From CBDFHB01 sp965250115 (GTDB lineage Bacteria; Acidobacteriota; Vicinamibacteria; Marinacidobacterales; SMYC01): a DNA stretch of 64,000 bases. Within the stretch, counting starts at the first letter, position 1. Each line of letters starts with the position of its first letter. Position numbers and translations under genes: made by a program. Below the pieces are notes generated by a model. That model had not been told where the DNA came from. It was given only the letters and a program-made list of their open reading frames with translations, and made no database searches. The DNA lies in contig CBDFNJ010000001.1 of assembly GCA_965250115.1 (NCBI GenBank), positions 744,001-808,000 on the forward strand. The letters are read 5' to 3'. Positions 16,882 through 24,468 of this stretch are shown piece by piece.

Positions 16882-17018
16882 ATCGACTGCACCCCCCTTC
16901 CCTCATGGATTTTTTCGAGAGGGGCACGGCGTTCGAAGGCAAAGAGCCCAACTCTGCGAGGAGATGGGATGCAGGTGAACGCGACTGTACGGTTTTCGAA
17001 ACCCGCTCGCTTCAAATC

Positions 17019-17047
17019 ACTATAGGAGACGATGTTAACCCTGTCAA
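17019..17047 (-). promoter_or_regulatory. Sigma70-like promoter for rpsU
   Basis: On the minus strand TTGACA (17047-17042), a 17-base spacer and TATAGT (17024-17019) form a near-perfect housekeeping promoter. Transcription would start near 17012 and run into rpsU. Confidence 0.8.
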
Positions 17048-17106
17048 TACGATTCGGAGGCACTCCGCCCGACCCATCGGGCGGTGTCGGTTTGCCACGC
17101 GAATTG

Positions 17107-17136
17107 TTGACACTTTCTCTCCCGCCGTGGGATAAT
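17107..17136 (+). promoter_or_regulatory. Sigma70-like promoter for purD
   Basis: TTGACA (17107-17112), an 18-base spacer and GATAAT (17131-17136) precede purD by 67 bases. It is divergent from the rpsU promoter; the two -35 boxes are about 60 bases apart. I see no purine riboswitch fold in the short leader. Confidence 0.7.
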
Positions 17137-17203
17137 CGGCACTCGTAGAATTTCGTAAATTACTGACAGTGCTGACTTTGAACACACCAACGGAAGCACG
17201 GCC

Positions 17204-18499
17204 TTGAGAGTGCTCGTGGTCGGCGGCGGCGGGCGGGAGCACGCGCTCGCCTGGAAGCTGAAACAGAGCCCGGAGTTGAGCGAGCTCTACTGCGCTCCCG
17301 GCAACGCGGGGATCGCGGCGATTGCGGACTGTGTCCCCATCGACCCCTCCGATATCGTCGAAATTGCGGACTTCGCGGACAACCTCAACATCGGTCTGAC
17401 GGTCGTCGGCCCCGAGCTGCCGCTCATTCTGGGGCTCGCCGACGAGTTCCAGCGGCGTGGGCTTCCCGTTTTCGGACCCAACCGGGCGGCGGCGGAGCTC
17501 GAGGGCAGCAAGGCTTTCGCAAAAGACTTTCTGAAACGACACGACATTCCGACCGCCCGCTACCACGTCGTGGGAAGCATGGACGGCGCTAGGGCGATCC
17601 TCGAGAGCGGCGAGATCGGGATGCCTCTCGTCGTCAAGGCCGACGGACTCGCGGGCGGGAAAGGCGTCACCATCGTTCAGAGCAAGGACGAGGCCCTCGA
17701 GGTGGCCGTGCAGCTCATTGAGCAGCGCCAGCTCGGAAGCGCCGGAACCAGGCTCGTTCTCGAGGAGTTTCTCGAGGGAGACGAGGTCTCGTTTTTCGCC
17801 CTGTCTGATGGATCCAACGTGCTCCCGCTGGTGGCCGCCCAGGACCACAAGCGCGCCTTCGATGGGGACGAGGGACCCAACACCGGCGGGATGGGCTGTA
17901 TCTGCCCAGCCACCAATCTGAAGGCAGAGACGCTGAAACGCATCGTGAAGGAGATCGTCCACCCGACGGTCTCGGGACTCGCCGCCGAAGGGCGGAGGTA
18001 CCAGGGACTTCTCTATTGCGGACTCATGCTCACCGCGGACGGACCAAAGGTCCTCGAGTTCAACGTGCGCTTTGGCGACCCAGAAGCCCAAGCGATTCTG
18101 CCCCGTTTGAAGTCCGACCTGCTGCCCCTGTTGATGGAAGTCGCGAACGGAAGGCTCGGCCAGCACCGGCCCGAATGGACGCGGGAGCCGGCCGTGACGG
18201 TCGTGATGGCGGCCGGCGGCTATCCGGGCAAGTACGAATCAGGAAAGCTCATCGAGGGCATCGACGCGAAGCAGGTCGAACAGAGCGAGGGCACTTACGT
18301 TTTCCACTCCGCCACCGCCTCCGCCGAAGAAGGGCTCGTCACCTCGGGCGGGCGAGTGCTCGCCGTCACCGCGGTTGGGCAGAACTTGAAGGGGGCGATC
18401 GATCGCGCCTACGAAGGAGTCGGGCGCATTCGCTTCGAGGGAAATCACTTCCGCAAGGATATCGGCGGGAAGGCACTAGCGCGGCTCACGGGTGGTTAG
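17204..18499 (+). CDS. purD: Phosphoribosylamine-glycine ligase
   Basis: 431 residues. GAR synthetase joins glycine to phosphoribosylamine, the second step of purine synthesis. It is an ATP-grasp enzyme: MRVLVVGGGGREHALAWKL at the start, PLVVKADGLAGGKGV for the ATP loop, DHKRAFDGDEGPNTGGMGC and VLEFNVRFGDPEAQ as the family signatures. The start codon is TTG at 17204 with GGAAG upstream; no ATG fits. It overlaps purE by 8 bases. Confidence 0.95.
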   Translation: MRVLVVGGGGREHALAWKLKQSPELSELYCAPGNAGIAAIADCVPIDPSDIVEIADFADNLNIGLTVVGPELPLILGLADEFQRRGLPVFGPNRAAAELEGSKAFAKDFLKRHDIPTARYHVVGSMDGARAILESGEIGMPLVVKADGLAGGKGVTIVQSKDEALEVAVQLIEQRQLGSAGTRLVLEEFLEGDEVSFFALSDGSNVLPLVAAQDHKRAFDGDEGPNTGGMGCICPATNLKAETLKRIVKEIVHPTVSGLAAEGRRYQGLLYCGLMLTADGPKVLEFNVRFGDPEAQAILPRLKSDLLPLLMEVANGRLGQHRPEWTREPAVTVVMAAGGYPGKYESGKLIEGIDAKQVEQSEGTYVFHSATASAEEGLVTSGGRVLAVTAVGQNLKGAIDRAYEGVGRIRFEGNHFRKDIGGKALARLTGG

Positions 18500-19004
18500 A
18501 AACTTGTCCAAACCGAAGGTCATCATCGTCATGGGAAGCTCGTCCGACGCGGACGTCATGAACGAGGCAGCTCAAGTCTTGAGAGAGCTCGGCATTCCCT
18601 TCGAGATGGGCATCTACTCCGCGCACCGTACCCCGGAGCGAGCTGCGAAGCTCGCCTCCGAGGCAGCGGATCGCGGTGTCAAGGCGCTCATCGCCGGAGC
18701 GGGGGCGGCGGCGCATCTCGCTGGCGCCCTCGCCTCGCGGACTCACCTTCCCGTCATCGGCGTTCCCCTGGCCGCCACGCCGCTCGCCGGCTTGGACGCC
18801 CTGCTCGCCACGGTACAAATGCCGGCGGGATTTCCCGTCGCGACGATGGCGATTGGCAAAGCGGGAGCGCGCAATGCCGCGTTTCTCGCCGCTCAAATCA
18901 TCGCCACTTCGGACGCTAGCGTCGCCGACAAGCTCGCCGCCTGGCGCAAGACGAAAGCCAAAGAGGTCGAGGAAGCTTCGGAGAAGCTCAGGACTTCAAC
19001 TTGA
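18492..19004 (+). CDS. purE: N5-carboxyaminoimidazole ribonucleotide mutase
   Basis: About 170 residues from GTG 18492; TTG 18504 is an equally good start. PurE of class I rearranges N5-CAIR to CAIR. Signatures are VIIVMGSSSDADVM, EMGIYSAHRTPER, LIAGAGAAAHLAG and VGIPL-like VIGVPL. It overlaps purD, so the pair is one transcript. No purK (which makes N5-CAIR) is in the window. The 3' end overlaps the opposing rlmN by 9 bases. Confidence 0.94.
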   Translation: MVRNLSKPKVIIVMGSSSDADVMNEAAQVLRELGIPFEMGIYSAHRTPERAAKLASEAADRGVKALIAGAGAAAHLAGALASRTHLPVIGVPLAATPLAGLDALLATVQMPAGFPVATMAIGKAGARNAAFLAAQIIATSDASVADKLAAWRKTKAKEVEEASEKLRTST

Positions 19005-20039
19005 TAGCGTCGCCGAAGTCGAGCTACCCGCAAGTTGGCCGCAGGCCGCGAGCACGTCGTCCCCGCGGCTTCGTCGCAAGCTCACGGTGATGCCGACGGC
19101 GGCGAGGATCCGCATGAAGCTCTCCGTCGCCTCGCGGGTCGTGCGAACGTGGGGTGAGCCCGGCCATGGGTTATAGGCGATCAAGTTCACCTTGGCTTTC
19201 ATCCCTTCCAGCAGGGACGCCAACCGATGTGCGTCGGCTCCTGTATCGTTCTCTCCACCGAGTAGCACGTACTCGAAGGTGATCCGACGCCTGCGCGGTA
19301 GAGGAAGACTTCGCGCCGCGGCTAGCAGCTCCTCGAGCGGATGTTTGCGGTTGATCGGCATGATGCGACTCCGATTGCCGTTCGTCGTCGCGTGAAGGCT
19401 GATGGCGAGCCGGACGGCCGGATGCCCGGTCGCGAAGCGCGCGAGCTCATCCGGCAGTCCGACTGTCGAGACGGTGATGCGCCGCGGTGAAACCGCACAA
19501 GCGTTGTCGTCGCTGAGGATCTCGAGCGATCCATCGACACCTTCGGAATTGAGCAGCGGTTCGCCCATTCCCATGAAGACGATATTGCTGCGCGCCGGAG
19601 GCGAGGCGAGCTCTCCCCGCGCGAGGAGAAACTGGCCCACGATCTCTCCGGGCGTCAGATTCCTCTCGAATTGCACGGTTCCCGAAAAGCAGAAGGTGCA
19701 CTTCAGCGGACACCCGACTTGAGTCGAAAGGCAAAAGGTGTGTCGCTCGCCATCGGGAATATAGACGGTCTCGACGTGCCTCTTGTCCTCGAGCTCGATC
19801 GAGAGCTTACGGGTACCGTCCTTCGAAAGGCTCCGGTCAACGACCCGTGGGCGTCGGATGACGTAGTCTCGGGACAGCCGCTCACGAAGCTGCCTCGACA
19901 GATCGGTCATCTCCTCGAAGCTCTTCACACCGCGAGCATAGATCGAGCGATAGATCTGCCCCCCTCGAAACCGAGGAGATCCCGCCGCGACCAGCTCGCT
20001 CTCGAGCTCGCCGCGGCTCATGCCGAAGAGGTTCTTCAT
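18996..20039 (-). CDS. rlmN: 23S rRNA (A2503-C2) methyltransferase RlmN
   Basis: 347 residues, a radical-SAM enzyme that methylates A2503 of 23S rRNA and A37 of some tRNAs. The iron-sulfur motif is CPLKCTFCFSG. The second catalytic Cys of the Cfr/RlmN family is in the C-terminal stretch DDVLAACGQLAG. Other family blocks are VETVYIPDGERHTFCLSTQVGC, NIVFMGMGEPLLN and FEYVLLGGENDT. The length is typical. It opposes purE with a 9-base 3' overlap and is divergent from the M16 peptidase gene. Confidence 0.95.
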   Translation of the reverse strand: MKNLFGMSRGELESELVAAGSPRFRGGQIYRSIYARGVKSFEEMTDLSRQLRERLSRDYVIRRPRVVDRSLSKDGTRKLSIELEDKRHVETVYIPDGERHTFCLSTQVGCPLKCTFCFSGTVQFERNLTPGEIVGQFLLARGELASPPARSNIVFMGMGEPLLNSEGVDGSLEILSDDNACAVSPRRITVSTVGLPDELARFATGHPAVRLAISLHATTNGNRSRIMPINRKHPLEELLAAARSLPLPRRRRITFEYVLLGGENDTGADAHRLASLLEGMKAKVNLIAYNPWPGSPHVRTTREATESFMRILAAVGITVSLRRSRGDDVLAACGQLAGSSTSATLSS

Positions 20040-20154
20040 CCCACGGATGTTAGCAAAAAGGCCCGGCTGGCGCCTCGATCGCTGCTTGTGCTAACCTTTG
20101 CAGTCCTCCACACATAAACCTGGCCGGGGGACGTCCAGGAGCAGCTTTGACGCG

Positions 20155-21411
20155 ATGTTCCGCAAAAAGGTTCTCGACAACGGGCTTACGGTCCTGACGG
20201 AAGAGATGCCTCACTTCCGTTCTGTCGCCATCGGCATCTGGATCGCGAGGGGAAGCCGCCATGAAACGATCGAAGAGGGCGGTCTCGCCCATTTCATCGA
20301 GCATATGGTCTTCAAGGGCACGGAGCGCCGCAGCCAGGCACGCATTGCGCAGGAAATGGACGAGATCGGTGGCCAAACGGACGCCTTCACGAGTCACGAA
20401 TATGCGGGCTTTCACGCGAAAGTTCTGGATGAGCACGTTCCGCGTGCCGTCGATCTGCTTTCCGACATCGTTCTCGCCCCCCGCTTCGACGCGGAGGAGC
20501 TAGAGCGCGAACGAAACGTGATCTTCGAAGAGATCAAAGGCGTTGAAGACGCTCCCGAGGATCTCGTCCACGAGCTCTTCGGCGAGCAGTTCTGGCCGAA
20601 TCATGCTCTCGGAAGACCCATTCTCGGTACACCCGAGACACTCGCCGCCTTCACGAGGGCCGAGGTCTTGCGCTTCTTTCGCAGGATTTACGCCCCCAGC
20701 AATTTGATCGTGGCTGCCGCGGGCCGTCTCGAGCACGCGCATATCGAGCGACTCGTCGCCGAGCACTTCGACGCGCTCCAAACGCCGCCGGATGGGATCG
20801 TCGACAAGGCGCCGGTCATGGTGCCGAGCGTTCGCCTCCTCGAAAAGGACCTTGAGCAAGCGCACCTCGTCATAGGAACCGAAGGGCCGCCCCAAGCGTC
20901 CTCGGACCGCTATGCCGCCTATATCCTCAACGCGATTCTGGGAGGAAGCTTAAGCTCCCGGCTGTTCCAGGTGATTCGCGAGGAACGAGGACTCGCTTAC
21001 TCGGTCTACTCGGGGCTTTCCTGCTTCCGCGACACCGGCCAGCTCACCGTTTACGCGGGTACCGATCCCAAGAACGTCCCCGAGGTACTCGAGCTCGTCA
21101 TGAGCGAGCTCGGCCGCATCCGGGACGAGCCCATCGAGGCTCCCGAGCTCCAGCGAGCCAAAGATCACTTGCGTGGAAGTCTGTTGATGGGTCTGGAATC
21201 CACGGCGTCGCGAATGTCGCAGCTCGCTCGGCAAGAAATGTATTACGGGCGGCAGGTGAGCGTCGAGGAAGCGATTCGCGGGATCGAGGCTGTGAGCTCC
21301 GAGGACCTTCGCCGGCTGGCGTCCTCGATGTTCGAGAACCGTCCTCTAGCCATGACGCTTCTCGGAAAGCTCTCGCATCTTCACCCCGTACCGGAGACGC
21401 TGGTTGCCTGA
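20155..21411 (+). CDS. M16-family zinc peptidase
   Basis: 418 residues from ATG 20155 (MFRKKVLDNGLTVLTEEMP). The inverted zinc motif HxxEH is HFIEH in GGLAHFIEHMVFKGT, with the distal Glu expected in ERNVIFEEIKGVEDAPED. The C-terminal half is the usual non-catalytic M16 repeat (GGSLSSRLFQVIREERGLAYSVYS). This is the PqqL/YmxG-like processing peptidase type found in most bacteria; substrates are unknown. No signal peptide is seen. The stop overlaps the next gene by 8 bases. Confidence 0.9.
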   Translation: MFRKKVLDNGLTVLTEEMPHFRSVAIGIWIARGSRHETIEEGGLAHFIEHMVFKGTERRSQARIAQEMDEIGGQTDAFTSHEYAGFHAKVLDEHVPRAVDLLSDIVLAPRFDAEELERERNVIFEEIKGVEDAPEDLVHELFGEQFWPNHALGRPILGTPETLAAFTRAEVLRFFRRIYAPSNLIVAAAGRLEHAHIERLVAEHFDALQTPPDGIVDKAPVMVPSVRLLEKDLEQAHLVIGTEGPPQASSDRYAAYILNAILGGSLSSRLFQVIREERGLAYSVYSGLSCFRDTGQLTVYAGTDPKNVPEVLELVMSELGRIRDEPIEAPELQRAKDHLRGSLLMGLESTASRMSQLARQEMYYGRQVSVEEAIRGIEAVSSEDLRRLASSMFENRPLAMTLLGKLSHLHPVPETLVA

Positions 21412-22237
21412 ATTCCACATCTCGATTCTAGGCAGTGGTAGCTCGGGAAACGTCACCTTCGTGACCGATGGCTCCGTGCGCCTGCTGCTCGACGCGGGCC
21501 TTGCCTGCCGGGAGATCGAGCGACGTCTTCGAACGTTGGGTGTTGCCCCGAGAGACATCGACGGCGTCATGCTCTCACACGAGCACGGCGATCACTCGAA
21601 AGGCGCTTGGCGCTTCTGCGCCAAGCACTCGGTGACACTCTATGCGACCGCCGGCACCCATCGCGAGATGCCCAAGCTCGCCGATCGTGACATCGAGTGG
21701 ATTGGTGTCCAGTCGGGCTCGAGCGTGAAACTCGGTCGACTGCAGGTCGACCTCTTTCCAACCCCGCACGACGCTGCCGACCCCGTTGGCTTCCGCCTGC
21801 GTCGCGGGAATCTGGCTTTCGGCCACGTCACCGACATCGGCCACGTTTCGGATGAGGTGGCTGACGGCCTCCGTGGTTGCTCCGCCATCCTCATCGAGGC
21901 CAACCACGACATCGAGATGTTGCGCAGCGGTGACTATCCGGAAACACTCAAGCATCGCGTGGGAGGCCGCTTCGGTCATCTTTCGAACGACGCCCTCGCC
22001 CGCTACCTCGAGTACCGTCTGCCCGACGGCCTACGCCACCTGTTTCTCGCGCACCTCTCGAAGAACAACAACCATGAACGTCTCGCCCTCGATTGCTGTC
22101 TCGAGGCGCTCGGACGTCGGGGCGGTCGGATGCCGAAAGTGCACCTCACCTATGCCAATCGTCCGACGCCGCTCCTGCGGCTCTCGGAGCCGCGCTCGGT
22201 GCTGCCGGACGTTCAACAAGGAGTGCTCGCGTTCTAG
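21404..22237 (+). CDS. MBL-fold hydrolase of the WalJ/YycJ type
   Basis: 277 residues from a TTG that overlaps the M16 stop. The metallo-beta-lactamase metal motif is SHEHGDH in VMLSHEHGDHSKG, followed by GHVTDIGHVS and EANHDIEMLRSGDYP. The start FHISILGSGSSGNVTFV is typical of the YycJ/WalJ group, which are DNA exonuclease-like enzymes. The C-terminal LFLAHLSKNNNHERLAL block completes the fold. It lies between the peptidase and purB, probably in one transcript. Confidence 0.88.
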   Translation: MPEFHISILGSGSSGNVTFVTDGSVRLLLDAGLACREIERRLRTLGVAPRDIDGVMLSHEHGDHSKGAWRFCAKHSVTLYATAGTHREMPKLADRDIEWIGVQSGSSVKLGRLQVDLFPTPHDAADPVGFRLRRGNLAFGHVTDIGHVSDEVADGLRGCSAILIEANHDIEMLRSGDYPETLKHRVGGRFGHLSNDALARYLEYRLPDGLRHLFLAHLSKNNNHERLALDCCLEALGRRGGRMPKVHLTYANRPTPLLRLSEPRSVLPDVQQGVLAF

Positions 22238-22239
22238 CC

Positions 22240-23538
22240 ATGCTGACGGATCGGTACGTTCACCCGGAGATGGGTCGCATTTGGAGCGAAGAGGCGAAGT
22301 TCGACTCTTGGATGGAGGTCGAAGTCGCCGCCGCGGAGGTGATGGCCGAAGAGGGGATCGTTCCCAGGGAAGCCGCCAAGACCATTCGAGCAAAGGCCGC
22401 CTATTCGATCGAGCGAATCGACGAGATCGAGAAGGACGTCAAGCACGACGTCATCGCTTTCACCCAGGCCCTCGCCGAGAACGTAGGGGAGGCAGGCCGG
22501 TTCATTCACTTCGGGCTCACGAGCTATGACGTCGTGGATACCGCCCTCGGAATTCGGTTGCGCGATGCGATGGACCTGATCCTCGAGAAGCTCGACCGTC
22601 TGTGCGACGTCTTGAAGTCCCGCGCTCACGACCACAAGAAGACCGTGATGGTCGGACGCACCCACGGCGTACATGCCGAGCCGATGACCTTCGGTATGAA
22701 GCTCGCTTTGTGGTACGCCGAAATGCGGCGCAATCACGCGAGACTCGCGGCGGCACGCGGAGCCGTCGCGGTCGGCAAGCTCTCGGGAGCGGTCGGGACC
22801 TTCGCCCATCTACCGCCGCTCATCGAGGAAAAGCTCTGCGCGAAACTCGGTCTCGAGCCGGCGCCCATCTCGACGCAGGTTCTGCAGCGAGATCGTCACG
22901 CCGAGGCGATGTCGGCACTCGCGATTCTAGCTACGAGCCTCGACAAGATTGCGGTCGAGATCCGAAGTCTGCAGCGGACGGAGATCCGCGAGGTCGAGGA
23001 GTTCTTTTCCGGGAAGCAGAAGGGGTCCTCCTCGATGCCGCACAAACGCAACCCCGTCGCCTCGGAGCAAGTCTCGGGGCTCGCGCGCGTCGTGCGCGGC
23101 AATCTTCAAGCCGCGCTCGAGAACGTGCCCCTCTGGAACGAGCGAGATATCTCTCACTCCTCGGCCGAGCGGATGATCCTCCCGTCGAGCTTCATCCTGA
23201 CCGACCATATCCTGAGGCGTACGACCACGGTTCTCGACAACTTGATCGTCTATCCAGAAAAGATGAAGGAGAACCTCGACTCGATGAAAGGTCTCGTTTT
23301 CAGTGGACAAGTGCTCTTGGAGCTGGCCAAGAAAGGTTTGCCGCGCGAGGAGGCCTATCGGGTCGTTCAACGGAACGCGATGGCAGTTTGGCAAGGCAAG
23401 GGGACGCTCCGGGAGCTTCTCAGCACCGACGAAGATGTGAAGAAGCGACTCACGAGCAAGGAGCTCGATGAAGCTTTCGATCTGGAGCGCCAGATGGACT
23501 ACGTCGACGTGATTTACAAGCGAGTATTCGACTCATGA
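22240..23538 (+). CDS. purB: Adenylosuccinate lyase
   Basis: 432 residues from ATG 22240 (MLTDRYVHPEMGRIWSEEAKF), two bases after the preceding stop. PurB cleaves SAICAR to AICAR and adenylosuccinate to AMP. Signatures are FIHFGLTSYDVVDTA, GRTHGVHAEPMTFG with the catalytic His, and SSSMPHKRNP, the fumarase/aspartase superfamily loop. The length is normal for the short bacterial class. It overlaps purS by 4 bases. Confidence 0.96.
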   Translation: MLTDRYVHPEMGRIWSEEAKFDSWMEVEVAAAEVMAEEGIVPREAAKTIRAKAAYSIERIDEIEKDVKHDVIAFTQALAENVGEAGRFIHFGLTSYDVVDTALGIRLRDAMDLILEKLDRLCDVLKSRAHDHKKTVMVGRTHGVHAEPMTFGMKLALWYAEMRRNHARLAAARGAVAVGKLSGAVGTFAHLPPLIEEKLCAKLGLEPAPISTQVLQRDRHAEAMSALAILATSLDKIAVEIRSLQRTEIREVEEFFSGKQKGSSSMPHKRNPVASEQVSGLARVVRGNLQAALENVPLWNERDISHSSAERMILPSSFILTDHILRRTTTVLDNLIVYPEKMKENLDSMKGLVFSGQVLLELAKKGLPREEAYRVVQRNAMAVWQGKGTLRELLSTDEDVKKRLTSKELDEAFDLERQMDYVDVIYKRVFDS

Positions 23539-23774
23539 AAGTGAACGTTATCGTTAGACTGAAATCTGCCGTCCACGACCCCCAGGGCGAGACCATCGGT
23601 CACGCCCTGGGACAGTTGGAGTTTCGAGGCGTGAGCGTCCGCCAGGGCAAGTTCTTCGAGTTGTCGCTCGACGCAGAATCCAGAGAAGCGGCCGAGACGA
23701 TGGCGCGGGAGATCGCCTCCAAGGTCTTGTCCAATCCGGTATTGGAGGTCTTCGAAGTGGAGGTCGTGAGCTAG
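23535..23774 (+). CDS. purS: FGAM synthase subunit PurS
   Basis: 79 residues, starting MKVNVIVRLKSAVHDPQGET and with HALGQLEFRGVSVRQGKFFEL. PurS bridges PurL and PurQ in the three-subunit FGAM synthase used by organisms with the small PurL. Its ATG overlaps the purB stop, and purQ follows after one base. Confidence 0.94.
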   Translation: MKVNVIVRLKSAVHDPQGETIGHALGQLEFRGVSVRQGKFFELSLDAESREAAETMAREIASKVLSNPVLEVFEVEVVS

Positions 23775-23775
23775 A

Positions 23776-24468
23776 GTGCCGCGTTTTGCCGTCGTCGTCT
23801 TCCCCGGCTCCAATTGTGAAGAGGACGTGCAATACGCTCTGGAGGGCGTGCTCGGCCAGCCCACCGATCTCGTTTGGCACAAGGAAAGCTCGCTCGAGGG
23901 CTACGACGGCGTGATCCTCCCCGGCGGTTTCGCCCATGGCGACTACCTTCGCCCCGGCGCCATCGCGCGCTTTTCGCCGATCATGGATGCGGTACGCGAA
24001 ATGGCCGAGGCTGGCAAAGCCGTCATCGGAATCTGCAACGGCTTCCAAATGCTCCAGGAGGCGGGGCTGCTCCCCGGCGCGATGCTGCGGAACCGTGCGT
24101 TGACCTACGTCTGCCGCTACGTCTATCTCAAGGCCGAACAAGTCGACACGCCCCTGACGAAGACCCTCGAGGGGAACGAGCTCCTGAGGATCCCGGTGGG
24201 CCACGCGGACGGCAACTACTTTGGCGACGAGGAGACGCTCGAGAGGCTCGAGTCGACGGGACGCATCGTCTTTCGCTACACGAACGCGGCGGCGGCGGCA
24301 GATCCCGCGGCTAGCCCCAACGGCGCCGCCCGCAACATCGCGGGCATTCGTAACGACCGCGGCAACGTTGTGGGACTGATGCCGCATCCCGACCGCTGCT
24401 ACGAGCCCGATCTCGGTACCGCGGATGGACGGAAGCTCTTCGAGAGCCTCATCGCCTGGACGTCATGA
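23776..24468 (+). CDS. purQ: FGAM synthase glutaminase subunit PurQ
   Basis: 230 residues from GTG 23776. It is a class I glutamine amidotransferase that supplies ammonia to PurL. The nucleophile Cys is in VIGICNGFQML, and the His/Glu pair is in GLMPHPDR with a Glu seven residues later. The oxyanion region is VILPGGFAHGDYLRPGAIA. It overlaps purL by 4 bases (ATGA). Confidence 0.95.
   Translation: MPRFAVVVFPGSNCEEDVQYALEGVLGQPTDLVWHKESSLEGYDGVILPGGFAHGDYLRPGAIARFSPIMDAVREMAEAGKAVIGICNGFQMLQEAGLLPGAMLRNRALTYVCRYVYLKAEQVDTPLTKTLEGNELLRIPVGHADGNYFGDEETLERLESTGRIVFRYTNAAAAADPAASPNGAARNIAGIRNDRGNVVGLMPHPDRCYEPDLGTADGRKLFESLIAWTS

Noticed and set aside
17012..18166. Long antisense frame opposite purD (similar ones opposite purF, the kinase and the 56158 transposase)
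   Set aside because: Explained by GC-rich codon bias of the real gene; no domain, no ribosome binding site.
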